Source: an uncultured Clostridia bacterium (GTDB taxonomy: Bacteria > Bacillota > Clostridia > Lachnospirales > CAG-274). Taken from it: a stretch of 64,000 nt of DNA. The DNA lies in assembly GCA_947630725.1 (NCBI GenBank), contig CANRIS010000002.1, positions 62,001 to 126,000 on the forward strand. The letters are read 5' to 3'. The translations under genes and the position numbers were made by a program. How positions within the stretch are numbered: position 1 is the stretch's first letter; every line of letters begins with the position of its first letter. Under the pieces are notes generated by a model that saw nothing but the letters and a program-made list of their open reading frames with translations, was not told where the DNA came from and did not search any database. This document shows, piece by piece, positions 26,508 through 34,503 of the stretch.

Positions 26508-26730
26508 TTTTATTTCTCCTTTCGCTAAATTTGGGAGTAAAGGCGTCAAGGGCTTATAAAGCTGTTTTGCCTTTGTCTCCGTGGGGCTCGCCGTCTGTTT
26601 TCCGCAAGGCTTGAACCGCACTTTTGCCTGTCCATTCCGCAGGCCATTGGGAGTTGTCTGCCCGTTCGGTACCCTCTGCGTCTAAGTCACAGCCACCGCC
26701 CTGTTTCTTTTTTTGATACAAAACCTTGCC
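26508..26730 (-). other. GC-rich leader upstream of the pilin gene
   Basis: This 220-nt stretch is richer in G and C than the gap beyond it and sits directly 5' of the pilin ribosome site. A 69-codon frame (26554-26763) crosses it but its composition does not look like a protein and no ribosome site fits. It may be a structured mRNA leader. I do not recognise any riboswitch class in it. Confidence 0.35.
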
Positions 26731-26984
26731 GATCCCCAAAGAGCTTGCCGAACATAATTCCAAATAAATCTCTGTCCGACCGCCACGAAAACGCAGAGTA
26801 AAGACATTTTGCGTTCCGTTCGCCGTTTTCCTCTAAGGACAGCACCTTACAGATGCAAATCCCCAAAGAGCTTGCCGAACGAAATTACAAATCAATTCCT
26901 GTACGACCGCCACGAAAACACCGAGCAAACATTTATTTTCCGTTCGCCGTTTTCCCTTAAAGATCGCCCTTTGCAGATGACATA
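26731..26984. repeat. Two tandem copies of a ~127-bp direct repeat
   Basis: Unit A about 26731-26857 and unit B about 26858-26984 align end to end, each beginning with (G/A)ATCCCCAAAGAGCTTGCCG and each containing CGACCGCCACGAAAAC and TTCCGTTCGCCGTTTTCC. The units have diverged by scattered substitutions and small indels, so the duplication is not recent. They lie 220-480 nt upstream of the backbone pilin start. Confidence 0.85.
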
Positions 26985-27846
26985 CCGTTTCCTTTAAATT
27001 TTTTCATCTGCCGACCAAAAAAAGAATAATTATAAAATTACAAAAGTTCCCGATGCGCCGCCGATCCGTCCCAAGACCACAGCACATCCACCCTCTATCC
27101 CCAAAAAACCGACATTTATCCAAACTCGGCATAATTTATATTTCCTCAGAAGAAATACTAAATAAGGCGTGAGGGTTTGCAAATATCAAACAAAAATATA
27201 TTTCCACCGAATATGTAAATAATGACAACATGGGTTCTCTGTCAACAAATAAAAGCTCGGCGGAGATATAGTCTCCGTTTAAGGAAAACAGAAAGGCTTT
27301 CGCAGGGCAGAGGGTCAAAATGCAGAATTGTCGCTGAGCCTTATATTCCGCTCAAAAAGGGTCAGCGCTCATCTGTAAGCAAGCCGAAAAAGTAGGATTC
27401 CGCCGCAAATGAAAATTCGCATTCCTGTCCCGTCCCTACGGGACGGACTGAAAAAAATAAAAAATTTATAACAGCCGAAAAGCTTTCTGCAAGCCTTTAT
27501 ATTTGCTTGGTCGTTATTTTGCGTCCCGACCGAGGACTGAGCATGAGGGAATTTGGTTCCACCATATGCCTTCACATACCCAAATTCCGCATGCCCGATA
27601 AAAATGTCGGAAAAAAATTTGTCAAAGTGAAATGAAGTGTACATTTTTAACACAAAGCCAAATCTTTTAATGAACATTTTTATGAAAAATATAAAATCTT
27701 TCACAATTAATTATATCACAAAGTTGGAAGTTTACAACATAAAAATGCATAAAAAATTACATTTTTTTATAATAATATTCGACATTAATACATAAAATTT
27801 ATGCCGTGCGGACAATCAGCTGCCGCTTAAAAGCAAGTTTTTTGGA
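26985..27846. other. Non-coding, hairpin-containing gap
   Basis: 860 bp with no convincing gene. Short frames here (for example 27136-27318 and 27369-27704, minus) lack ribosome sites or family features. Hairpins seen: 27431-27447 (CCGTCCC-TAC-GGGACGG) and 27541-27593 (GCATG.GGGAATTTGG with CCAAATTCC.CATGC). The end of the region is AT-rich. It could hold the pilin promoter or an RNA gene, but none is identified. Confidence 0.4.
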
Positions 27847-27877
27847 CAAAAAAAGCGGGTCAAGTGAATGACCCGCC
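27847..27877 (-). terminator. Terminator of the PL9/SLH gene
   Basis: Minus strand GCGGGTCA-TTCACT-TGACCCGC followed by seven T's, 27 nt after the stop. Confidence 0.88.
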
Positions 27878-27903
27878 AAAAATCTATGGTTTATAAATTT
27901 TTA

Positions 27904-30900
27904 TTATTTGCCAAGCGTATCCTTGATTGCATTGTATACAAGAACGGCTGCCTGAGCCCTTGTGATATTGTCAGTGGGCATAAGGCCTGTGTCTGTGCCG
28001 CTTACGATACCTGCGTCAACAAGATATGCTACATAAGGTGCTGCCCATGCTGCAACGCTGTCCTTATCGGGGAATACGTTGAGTGCAGCTGTGTCGGTTG
28101 TGCCGTCAGCGCCAAGGAATCTTGCAACAACAACCATCATTTCCTGTCTGGAGATGCTGTTTTCGGGCTTGAATCCGCCGTCATCATAGCCGTTTACGAT
28201 GCCCTTGTCAGCAACGTAGCTGATATAATTTGCATAATACTTGCCTGCGTCAACATCGCCAAATGATGATGTGGTAGCTGCTGTACCGTCATAGCCGAGA
28301 GCCCTTGCAATAATTACACAGAAGTCGCCTCTTGTGATCTTTGCATCGGGGTTGAACGCTGTAGCCGATACACCCTTGATGATGCCTGCCTTGCTGAGTG
28401 AGCCGATAGCCTCTGCTGCCCAAGGTCTTGTAACTATGTCAGCGAGTCCTGTTTCGGCTGCTACAGCCTGAGCCTTTTCAACATCGCCTGAAACAGCTGT
28501 GTTAGCTGAGCCTGCTGCGCCCTCGGTACCCTCGGTGCCTGCTGCTCCTTCGGTACCTTCTGTAGCTTCAGTACCCTCTGTGCCTTCTGTAGCTTCGGTC
28601 TTGTCATCTGCGGGCTTGGTTGCTGCTGCGCTGCTGCCGCCGCCACCCTTGCTGGGTGAGCCGCCGCCTGAGCTGCTGCTGCCGCCGCCTGAGCCACCGG
28701 GTGTTGAAGGTGTATCGGGAGTAGTGGGCTGATCGGGATCAACCGGTCTGGGTGCATCCGGATACTTAAGGTAGTATACCTCGGGGTATCTTACATCGTC
28801 AGATCCGTCAGCAGCATATGTATACTGATGATCTGCGTTTCTTACGAATACGCCCTTTCTGTCGTAGTTACCCTCAGTATCCTGAGCGATACGTCCGTCA
28901 GCCTGAAGCATATCGTTAAGATCTGTGCTTATGAACCAGCTTTCGTCAAGAACTTCGCCGAGAGAGTTTCTGCCGTTTGCGTTTCTGTCGCCGGATACTC
29001 TCGTATCGTTGAGATAGTTGGTCTCGGACAGGATAGGCGTACTCTTATCAACATATACAAGGTCTATGATAGCCTTTATATTAGCATTTGTTTTATCTGC
29101 AGCTGCCTTGAGGTCGCTGATGTGTACTCTTGTCTTGCTCCAGTTTTCAATATCCTGAGCATTGTCGGGGTACTGTTCCTTAAGTTTTGCAACTGTAAGG
29201 TCAACCTCTGCTGTGTTGGTGTACTTAGGTACAGGTATAGTCGATCCGTCAGGTGTTGTAACCTTGATCTCGTTTCCGTTATTGTCGGTTACGGGGTTGC
29301 CGTTTGCATCATACTTAACAAGATCAACTGTCTCGGTATCTCTGTTGAATGTACCGATGTTGTCTCCGCCGTGATATGAGAGACATCCGTCAAGGTTGTA
29401 GTTGTATCTGTTGCGGCTTACTTCAAGACCTGTTGTAAGACCGTAGTTAGAACCTTCATTATCATAGCTTACACAGTTTCTGAGCTTCATTGCGGGGTTA
29501 GCGTTGGAGTCGAAACCATTTGCAAGGTTCTGGAATGCGAAGCAGTTCTTCAGATAGTGCTGACCGTACATACTGTCGCCGCCCATCTTGAAGCCGTTTC
29601 CTGAACCCTTAGCGTACTTCTCATCTGTTCCGTTGGGGTTCAGATAATATGTACACTTGTAGGAGATACAATCTTCAAGAACAGTTGCGCCGATATAACC
29701 GGAGATAGTCTTTGTATAGAAGTCCCAACCGTCATCAAGGTTGTGGTGAGATACGCAGCCCTTGAATACGTTGCCGTTACCAACGGTAAGCTTACATCCG
29801 AAGCCGTCGGCGTTGTTCATTGACGAGTCGTGGTTGTTCCAAACCTCACAGTTAAGGATGAGGTTTCTTGCGGGCCACTTGTCAAATGAGTCGCTGCCTG
29901 AGCCTGATACCTGGAAGCCTGTAGTACCGTTGTCGTGGAACTTACAGTTTTCAATTATACAGTCGGAAGCCGAAAGGCCGCCGCCCTTGTTGTTATCCTT
30001 TGCATTTGTAAAGGTAAGACCCTTTACCCACCACCAGTCGGCATCCATGTGGAGACCTTCGGGACCGTCCTGCATATCGAATATAGGATTAGCGCCCGTG
30101 TCAGCCCACAGATATTTCATGATGCCATACTTACCGGGGGAAGTAAGACTAACCGTATCGTCTCTGTAGTAGATACCATCCAAAACGATGATCTTCTGAC
30201 CTGCCTTAACAAGGTCAATAGCAGAGTCAAGGTTGATGGGCGATGTTCTTTCGCCGGTACCCTCAGGTGAGCCATATACGCCCTTATATCCGTCATACGG
30301 TACATCGGGAGCTACATAGAGAGGTTCTGTGTCGCTGTAGATGTCGGAACATACCGTGATATACTTAGTAAGAGTAATGGTATCGTAGGACGAAAGCACA
30401 TCGTTCTTATCGGGTATAAACGTAACAACTACTTTGTTAACAGAATTGGGCTCAAGGTGAAGAAGATAATTTCTTGCTGTCTTTGAAAGACGATCGTTTT
30501 CAGCTACAACAAGATCATTTACCTTGATGGAGCCAAGACCACCGCTCTCTGTATTAACCTTTACACCGAGAGTATAGTCAGCCTTCTTTGTATAAAGAGG
30601 TGTTGTTATTGTTACTGTGGGTGATGAAGTTTCTTCTGTATCAGGCCTGTAGCTCTTGTCTGTAGATGCTGCCGAGTCATAATATTCGATATTGGATACA
30701 TTGATCTCTGCCCATCTTGCTGCGCAGAAGCCTGCGTACATATTGTCGGGGTCGTTGTCAAGAAGAGGATCGGAGTTGATTCCCTCATCTCCCCAGTACC
30801 ATGAGAACGAGAAAGTCTTGCCTTCCCACTCTGTGAAGTCCTGATTATCGGGACCAACCTTAACGATTGTAGCCTCTTCATAATAACCGCCGTTGATTCT

Positions 30901-33843
30901 TGAAAGAGTGATTCTGTAGATGTCGCCCGGCTTGGGATAGAACTCGCCTGTAGGCTCATCGCCCTTGTCACCGTACAGACAGAAATGTCCATAGTTTACA
31001 ACACCTGTCTGGTTTGTTGAGAAAGCCTCTGTAACACCTGTTCTGATGTACATATTCATACGCTGACAGTGTGTTCTGAAGTAATATGTACTTGAGTTGG
31101 GGTCAGAAGGATATGTATTCTGCATCTGGCCGCCTGCAAGTACCATGTTTGAATATTCCTGAGTTGAGTTGTTTCTTATGGGAACAGGCTCGCCGTACTT
31201 GTCGATCATGGACTCCGAAGGCTTAGCTACGGGAACATAACCGCTGTCATTATACTCTCCGTTGCCCTTTACAACTGCTTCCTCAAATGCGTCTTCGCCG
31301 TATGTTGCTGCAATCTGTTCGCCCTCTGCTCTGGGAAGAAGTGAGATTGTATCTCTGAACTGGATACCGAAACCTTCCTGACCTGAACGAGCCTTGTCGC
31401 CGCCTGCCGGAAGATACTGTACTACCTCAACATCGCCCGAAAGAGTGAAGTTGTTTGCGTTGCCGTTTTCGTCCTTTGTGTCGAATCTCGTATAGTAGTA
31501 TACGATACCGTCGTTGCCGCCGCTGGTGATCTTACCTGCGCCGTTCCAGGACTTAAGGTTGATGTTGTTAACAAAGCCATATTCATCGGGTTCTTCAAGG
31601 TTTGTCCATGTTGAACTACCTGAGGACTGACCCTGGATTGTTCTTCTCCAGTAGTGAACCTTTGTATCACGGATAGTTACGTCAAATACAATTGCCTTGA
31701 AGTCGGAGTTTGTAGGAGTAACGGTAACTCTGTAAACACCGTTCTTGCCGTAGAGTGTTCCGTCTTCGTTGTTGTATTCGATCTTGCTTAAGTCAACTGT
31801 GTAGTCGCCTGTTGAAAGATCGTATGCGCCTTTATCATTAACGTCACAGATCTTTGCGAGATCCATTGTGTCATTGTTGTACTTTATCGAAACCTGAAGT
31901 CTGCCAAGGATAGCATCCTCGATTTCGGATTTTGTCATATTGTTTGTGAAGGTTGTTCTGGGATACTGAGTAACGAGCATATTGAGCGCTCTCTTTTCGC
32001 TTACTCTGATCCTGAAGCCCTTTGAAATTGCGGGATTTGACTTAAGTGTAAGGGTTATTGTCTTTTCGCCGACTGTTGATGAGTCGAATCCTGTAATATC
32101 AAATCCGCTGAGAGCCATATCGCTCTTTACTGTTTCGTTTCCGTTTACATATGTACCTACAACTTTAAGACCTGAGTCGATGAACTCTTCGCCTACGGCG
32201 TAGTCTACTTTTGTGGGAGTGAAAACAGTTAAGCCCTTAAGAGTATGAGGCTTGATCTCGATGGGCATCTTTGCTCTTACGCCGAAATCATCATGTGTAT
32301 CTGTGGTTATATAACCAAGCTCAAGAGTCTTCTTGCCTGCCTGAGCTGCTCTGAATACAGTTTCCTCATTATAAACTCTCTCGCCGTCAATATAGAAAGC
32401 AAAGTTGGGGTGAGAACCTATAACAAGACCGTTTTCGTCATATTCGTTGATATACTGAATCTTTTCGGTTGTGCCGTTCTCAAATTCAAATTCGCCTGCA
32501 TAACCATTTTCAAGGAAGTACTGATAATCATAGTACTCATTTTTGTAGGGTCTTGATGTAACATTTACGTTGGTAACTCTTATCTTTCTTACCTTATAAG
32601 GTATGTCAGCATAGAGACCGCCCTTACCTACTCTAACTATACCGTTGTCTGTAAGTGTATCTGCATCGTATCCCTCAACGCTGCAGTCATCGGGGCTGAG
32701 TACGCCCTCGCCGGGCTCGCCTGTGTCGGCGTCCGTCCACTTAGCGTATATCTCAAGACCTGTACTGTCGAATAACTCGCCTAAGTAGTATTCTGTCTTG
32801 TCGGGCATGCTTGAGATCTGAACATCCGTGAACTGTCTGGGGTCTCTTGTTATCTTGATGTTTGTGAATGTAGCGTTTGCGCCTCTCGATGCAAAGAAAC
32901 CGGGATACATAACGTCATCTTTGAACATCGTATTGGAGCTGAAGTACATCTTAGCCGATCTGTCGGGATCGTTGTTGTCGCTTACCTTAAGAGTATAAGC
33001 GGTAGCCGACTTCTCGATTGAAAGGTGATAAGAACCTTTGTTCTTTCCGCCACCTTCAAGATCGGGAGCAGCAAGAAGATCGTTTGCCGTAGGTGTAGTC
33101 TGATCAAGTTCACGTACTCTGCCTACGAATTTAGTTTCCTTACCTGAGCTGTTTGCATTAAGAGCGATGGAAAGGCTGGGCTCCCATCTGTCTCCGTCAG
33201 CGCCTTCGTACTTAGCGCTCAGAGGATCTCTGAAGAACATAATACCTGCCGACGACTGGTTGGGGTTCTTCCATGACGAATCAAAAAGATTGTCGAAAGT
33301 GATGTCGGCCTCAAGTGTGAAGTTAAGGTTTGTGCTAAGTTCCTTAACTGCATAAACAAGCGATTCTTCGCCGTTTGTAAACTTACCCTTGCCGTCGCCG
33401 TTAAGGGTAACGCTTTCGAGGGCGTTGTTTTCGCCGTAAACAGGGCTGTAGCCTGTGTTTGAAGTTCTTGTATAACCGGTGAGCCACTGTTCGCCCTTGT
33501 TAAGGTCGTTGGGGTCATCCTCAAGATCCGCATTTGTGTCATCTTCGATGGCAGTAGGTGCCTCCTCATCAGCAACAGAGCTGTCGGAAGTCAGCGCATC
33601 GTCATCTTCGATGGCATCGTCAGCCTCAGCTTCAGCTTCTTCGGAAGACAGATCTTCATCTGTGTCACCGACAGCTTCATCGGAGGGCTGTTCGTCGTTC
33701 GATTCTTCAGCCGCATCTGCATCGGCTTCTTCAGTAACTTCGATCACGTCTGTCTGGTCCGCCTCATCAGCGAAGGTAACAAAGGTGAAAGAACTGAAAG
33801 CCATGCTCGCAGCGAGAACCGAGGCTAAAAGTCTACGTTTCAT
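27904..33843 (-). CDS. Giant S-layer-anchored pectate lyase (PL9-like) with SLH domains
   Basis: 1979 residues. Signal peptide about 1-25, a very acidic Asp/Glu/Ala stretch (26-115), a laminin-G/concanavalin-like domain (about 115-340), Ig-like domains with the DYAVGEEF..SGLKV pattern (about 340-690), a second lectin-like domain (about 720-1080), a right-handed parallel beta-helix (about 1190-1560), a Gly/Ser and Thr-Glu-Gly linker (about 1690-1780) and three SLH motifs (about 1795-1979). The helix has the PL9 pattern, including GNGFKMGG with the candidate catalytic Lys near 1419. PL9 enzymes cleave polygalacturonate by beta-elimination; SLH domains bind the secondary wall polymer. The ribosome site AAAGGAGG is strong. 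Substrate is inferred. Confidence 0.85.
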   Translation of the reverse strand: MKRRLLASVLAASMAFSSFTFVTFADEADQTDVIEVTEEADADAAEESNDEQPSDEAVGDTDEDLSSEEAEAEADDAIEDDDALTSDSSVADEEAPTAIEDDTNADLEDDPNDLNKGEQWLTGYTRTSNTGYSPVYGENNALESVTLNGDGKGKFTNGEESLVYAVKELSTNLNFTLEADITFDNLFDSSWKNPNQSSAGIMFFRDPLSAKYEGADGDRWEPSLSIALNANSSGKETKFVGRVRELDQTTPTANDLLAAPDLEGGGKNKGSYHLSIEKSATAYTLKVSDNNDPDRSAKMYFSSNTMFKDDVMYPGFFASRGANATFTNIKITRDPRQFTDVQISSMPDKTEYYLGELFDSTGLEIYAKWTDADTGEPGEGVLSPDDCSVEGYDADTLTDNGIVRVGKGGLYADIPYKVRKIRVTNVNVTSRPYKNEYYDYQYFLENGYAGEFEFENGTTEKIQYINEYDENGLVIGSHPNFAFYIDGERVYNEETVFRAAQAGKKTLELGYITTDTHDDFGVRAKMPIEIKPHTLKGLTVFTPTKVDYAVGEEFIDSGLKVVGTYVNGNETVKSDMALSGFDITGFDSSTVGEKTITLTLKSNPAISKGFRIRVSEKRALNMLVTQYPRTTFTNNMTKSEIEDAILGRLQVSIKYNNDTMDLAKICDVNDKGAYDLSTGDYTVDLSKIEYNNEDGTLYGKNGVYRVTVTPTNSDFKAIVFDVTIRDTKVHYWRRTIQGQSSGSSTWTNLEEPDEYGFVNNINLKSWNGAGKITSGGNDGIVYYYTRFDTKDENGNANNFTLSGDVEVVQYLPAGGDKARSGQEGFGIQFRDTISLLPRAEGEQIAATYGEDAFEEAVVKGNGEYNDSGYVPVAKPSESMIDKYGEPVPIRNNSTQEYSNMVLAGGQMQNTYPSDPNSSTYYFRTHCQRMNMYIRTGVTEAFSTNQTGVVNYGHFCLYGDKGDEPTGEFYPKPGDIYRITLSRINGGYYEEATIVKVGPDNQDFTEWEGKTFSFSWYWGDEGINSDPLLDNDPDNMYAGFCAARWAEINVSNIEYYDSAASTDKSYRPDTEETSSPTVTITTPLYTKKADYTLGVKVNTESGGLGSIKVNDLVVAENDRLSKTARNYLLHLEPNSVNKVVVTFIPDKNDVLSSYDTITLTKYITVCSDIYSDTEPLYVAPDVPYDGYKGVYGSPEGTGERTSPINLDSAIDLVKAGQKIIVLDGIYYRDDTVSLTSPGKYGIMKYLWADTGANPIFDMQDGPEGLHMDADWWWVKGLTFTNAKDNNKGGGLSASDCIIENCKFHDNGTTGFQVSGSGSDSFDKWPARNLILNCEVWNNHDSSMNNADGFGCKLTVGNGNVFKGCVSHHNLDDGWDFYTKTISGYIGATVLEDCISYKCTYYLNPNGTDEKYAKGSGNGFKMGGDSMYGQHYLKNCFAFQNLANGFDSNANPAMKLRNCVSYDNEGSNYGLTTGLEVSRNRYNYNLDGCLSYHGGDNIGTFNRDTETVDLVKYDANGNPVTDNNGNEIKVTTPDGSTIPVPKYTNTAEVDLTVAKLKEQYPDNAQDIENWSKTRVHISDLKAAADKTNANIKAIIDLVYVDKSTPILSETNYLNDTRVSGDRNANGRNSLGEVLDESWFISTDLNDMLQADGRIAQDTEGNYDRKGVFVRNADHQYTYAADGSDDVRYPEVYYLKYPDAPRPVDPDQPTTPDTPSTPGGSGGGSSSSGGGSPSKGGGGSSAAATKPADDKTEATEGTEGTEATEGTEGAAGTEGTEGAAGSANTAVSGDVEKAQAVAAETGLADIVTRPWAAEAIGSLSKAGIIKGVSATAFNPDAKITRGDFCVIIARALGYDGTAATTSSFGDVDAGKYYANYISYVADKGIVNGYDDGGFKPENSISRQEMMVVVARFLGADGTTDTAALNVFPDKDSVAAWAAPYVAYLVDAGIVSGTDTGLMPTDNITRAQAAVLVYNAIKDTLGK

Positions 33844-34112
33844 AATAAACCTCCTTTTATAAAGTTATGGTTATATTATAGCATAGGGTCTCTAAAAATT
33901 ATGCATAAATATTGATTTATTTTTTGTGCATTTTTACTAATAGCGTATAATTTTTTATTTTTATGTATCTTATTCAACAAAAAAGGGCTCTTTTTTAATC
34001 CTTAAATAGCTTTATACCGCATTTTTCACGGTATTTTTTTAAATTTGCCAAGGGTTTATAATTAATCGTATATGCTTTCTTTTTATAATATAAACAACCG
34101 CTCATTTTGCTC

Positions 34113-34141
34113 TTGACAGATACCCCACGGGGGTATATAAT
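34113..34141 (+). promoter_or_regulatory. csoR-copA promoter with CsoR-type operator in the spacer
   Basis: TTGACA at 34113-34118, TATAAT at 34136-34141, spacer 17 nt. The spacer ends with the palindrome TACCCCACGGGGGTA (34121-34135), the GC-rich dyad typical of CsoR sites. A CsoR tetramer bound here would block RNA polymerase; Cu(I) would release it. Confidence 0.85.
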
Positions 34142-34188
34142 AAAAATGCTCCCAAAAGGGCATAACACCGTATAAGGAGAGTGACTCT

Positions 34189-34491
34189 ATGGACGAAGAA
34201 AAAAACTGCTGCAAAAGAAAAAAGATACGCAGCGAGGACGAATATAAAAGCCTTATAAACCGACTTAACAGAATCGAAGGTCAGATAAGGGGCGTCAAGG
34301 GCATGGTCGAAAAAAACGCCTACTGCACCGACATAATCATACAGGTAGCCGCCATAAACGCCGCCCTTAAAAGCTTCAACAAGGAGCTGCTTGCAGGCCA
34401 CATACGCAGCTGCGTTGTGAACGATATAAGAGACGGCAAGGACGAAACCGTTGAAGAGCTTCTGGACATTCTGCACAAGGTTATGAAATAG
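34189..34491 (+). CDS. csoR: Copper-sensing repressor CsoR
   Basis: 100 residues, all-helical. The Cu(I) ligands of the family are present as Cys46, His71 and Cys75 (YCTDI and GHIRSC). Conserved RLNRIEGQIRGVKGMV forms the DNA-contacting helix. The N-terminal CCKRKK could also bind metal but is variable in the family. It is the first gene of a two-gene operon with copA and is probably autoregulated through the operator at 34121-34135. The upstream gap to the PL9 gene (33844-34112) is AT-rich with no further gene seen. Confidence 0.93.
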   Translation: MDEEKNCCKRKKIRSEDEYKSLINRLNRIEGQIRGVKGMVEKNAYCTDIIIQVAAINAALKSFNKELLAGHIRSCVVNDIRDGKDETVEELLDILHKVMK

Positions 34492-34503
34492 GAGGGAATG
34501 CAA

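Noticed and set aside
26554..26763. 69-codon ORF in the pilin leader
   Set aside because: Odd composition, no ribosome site, and it runs through the tandem repeat boundary.
27369..27704. 111-codon minus-strand ORF in the gap after the pilin region
   Set aside because: No ribosome site, no family features, and it covers a hairpin region with non-coding composition.
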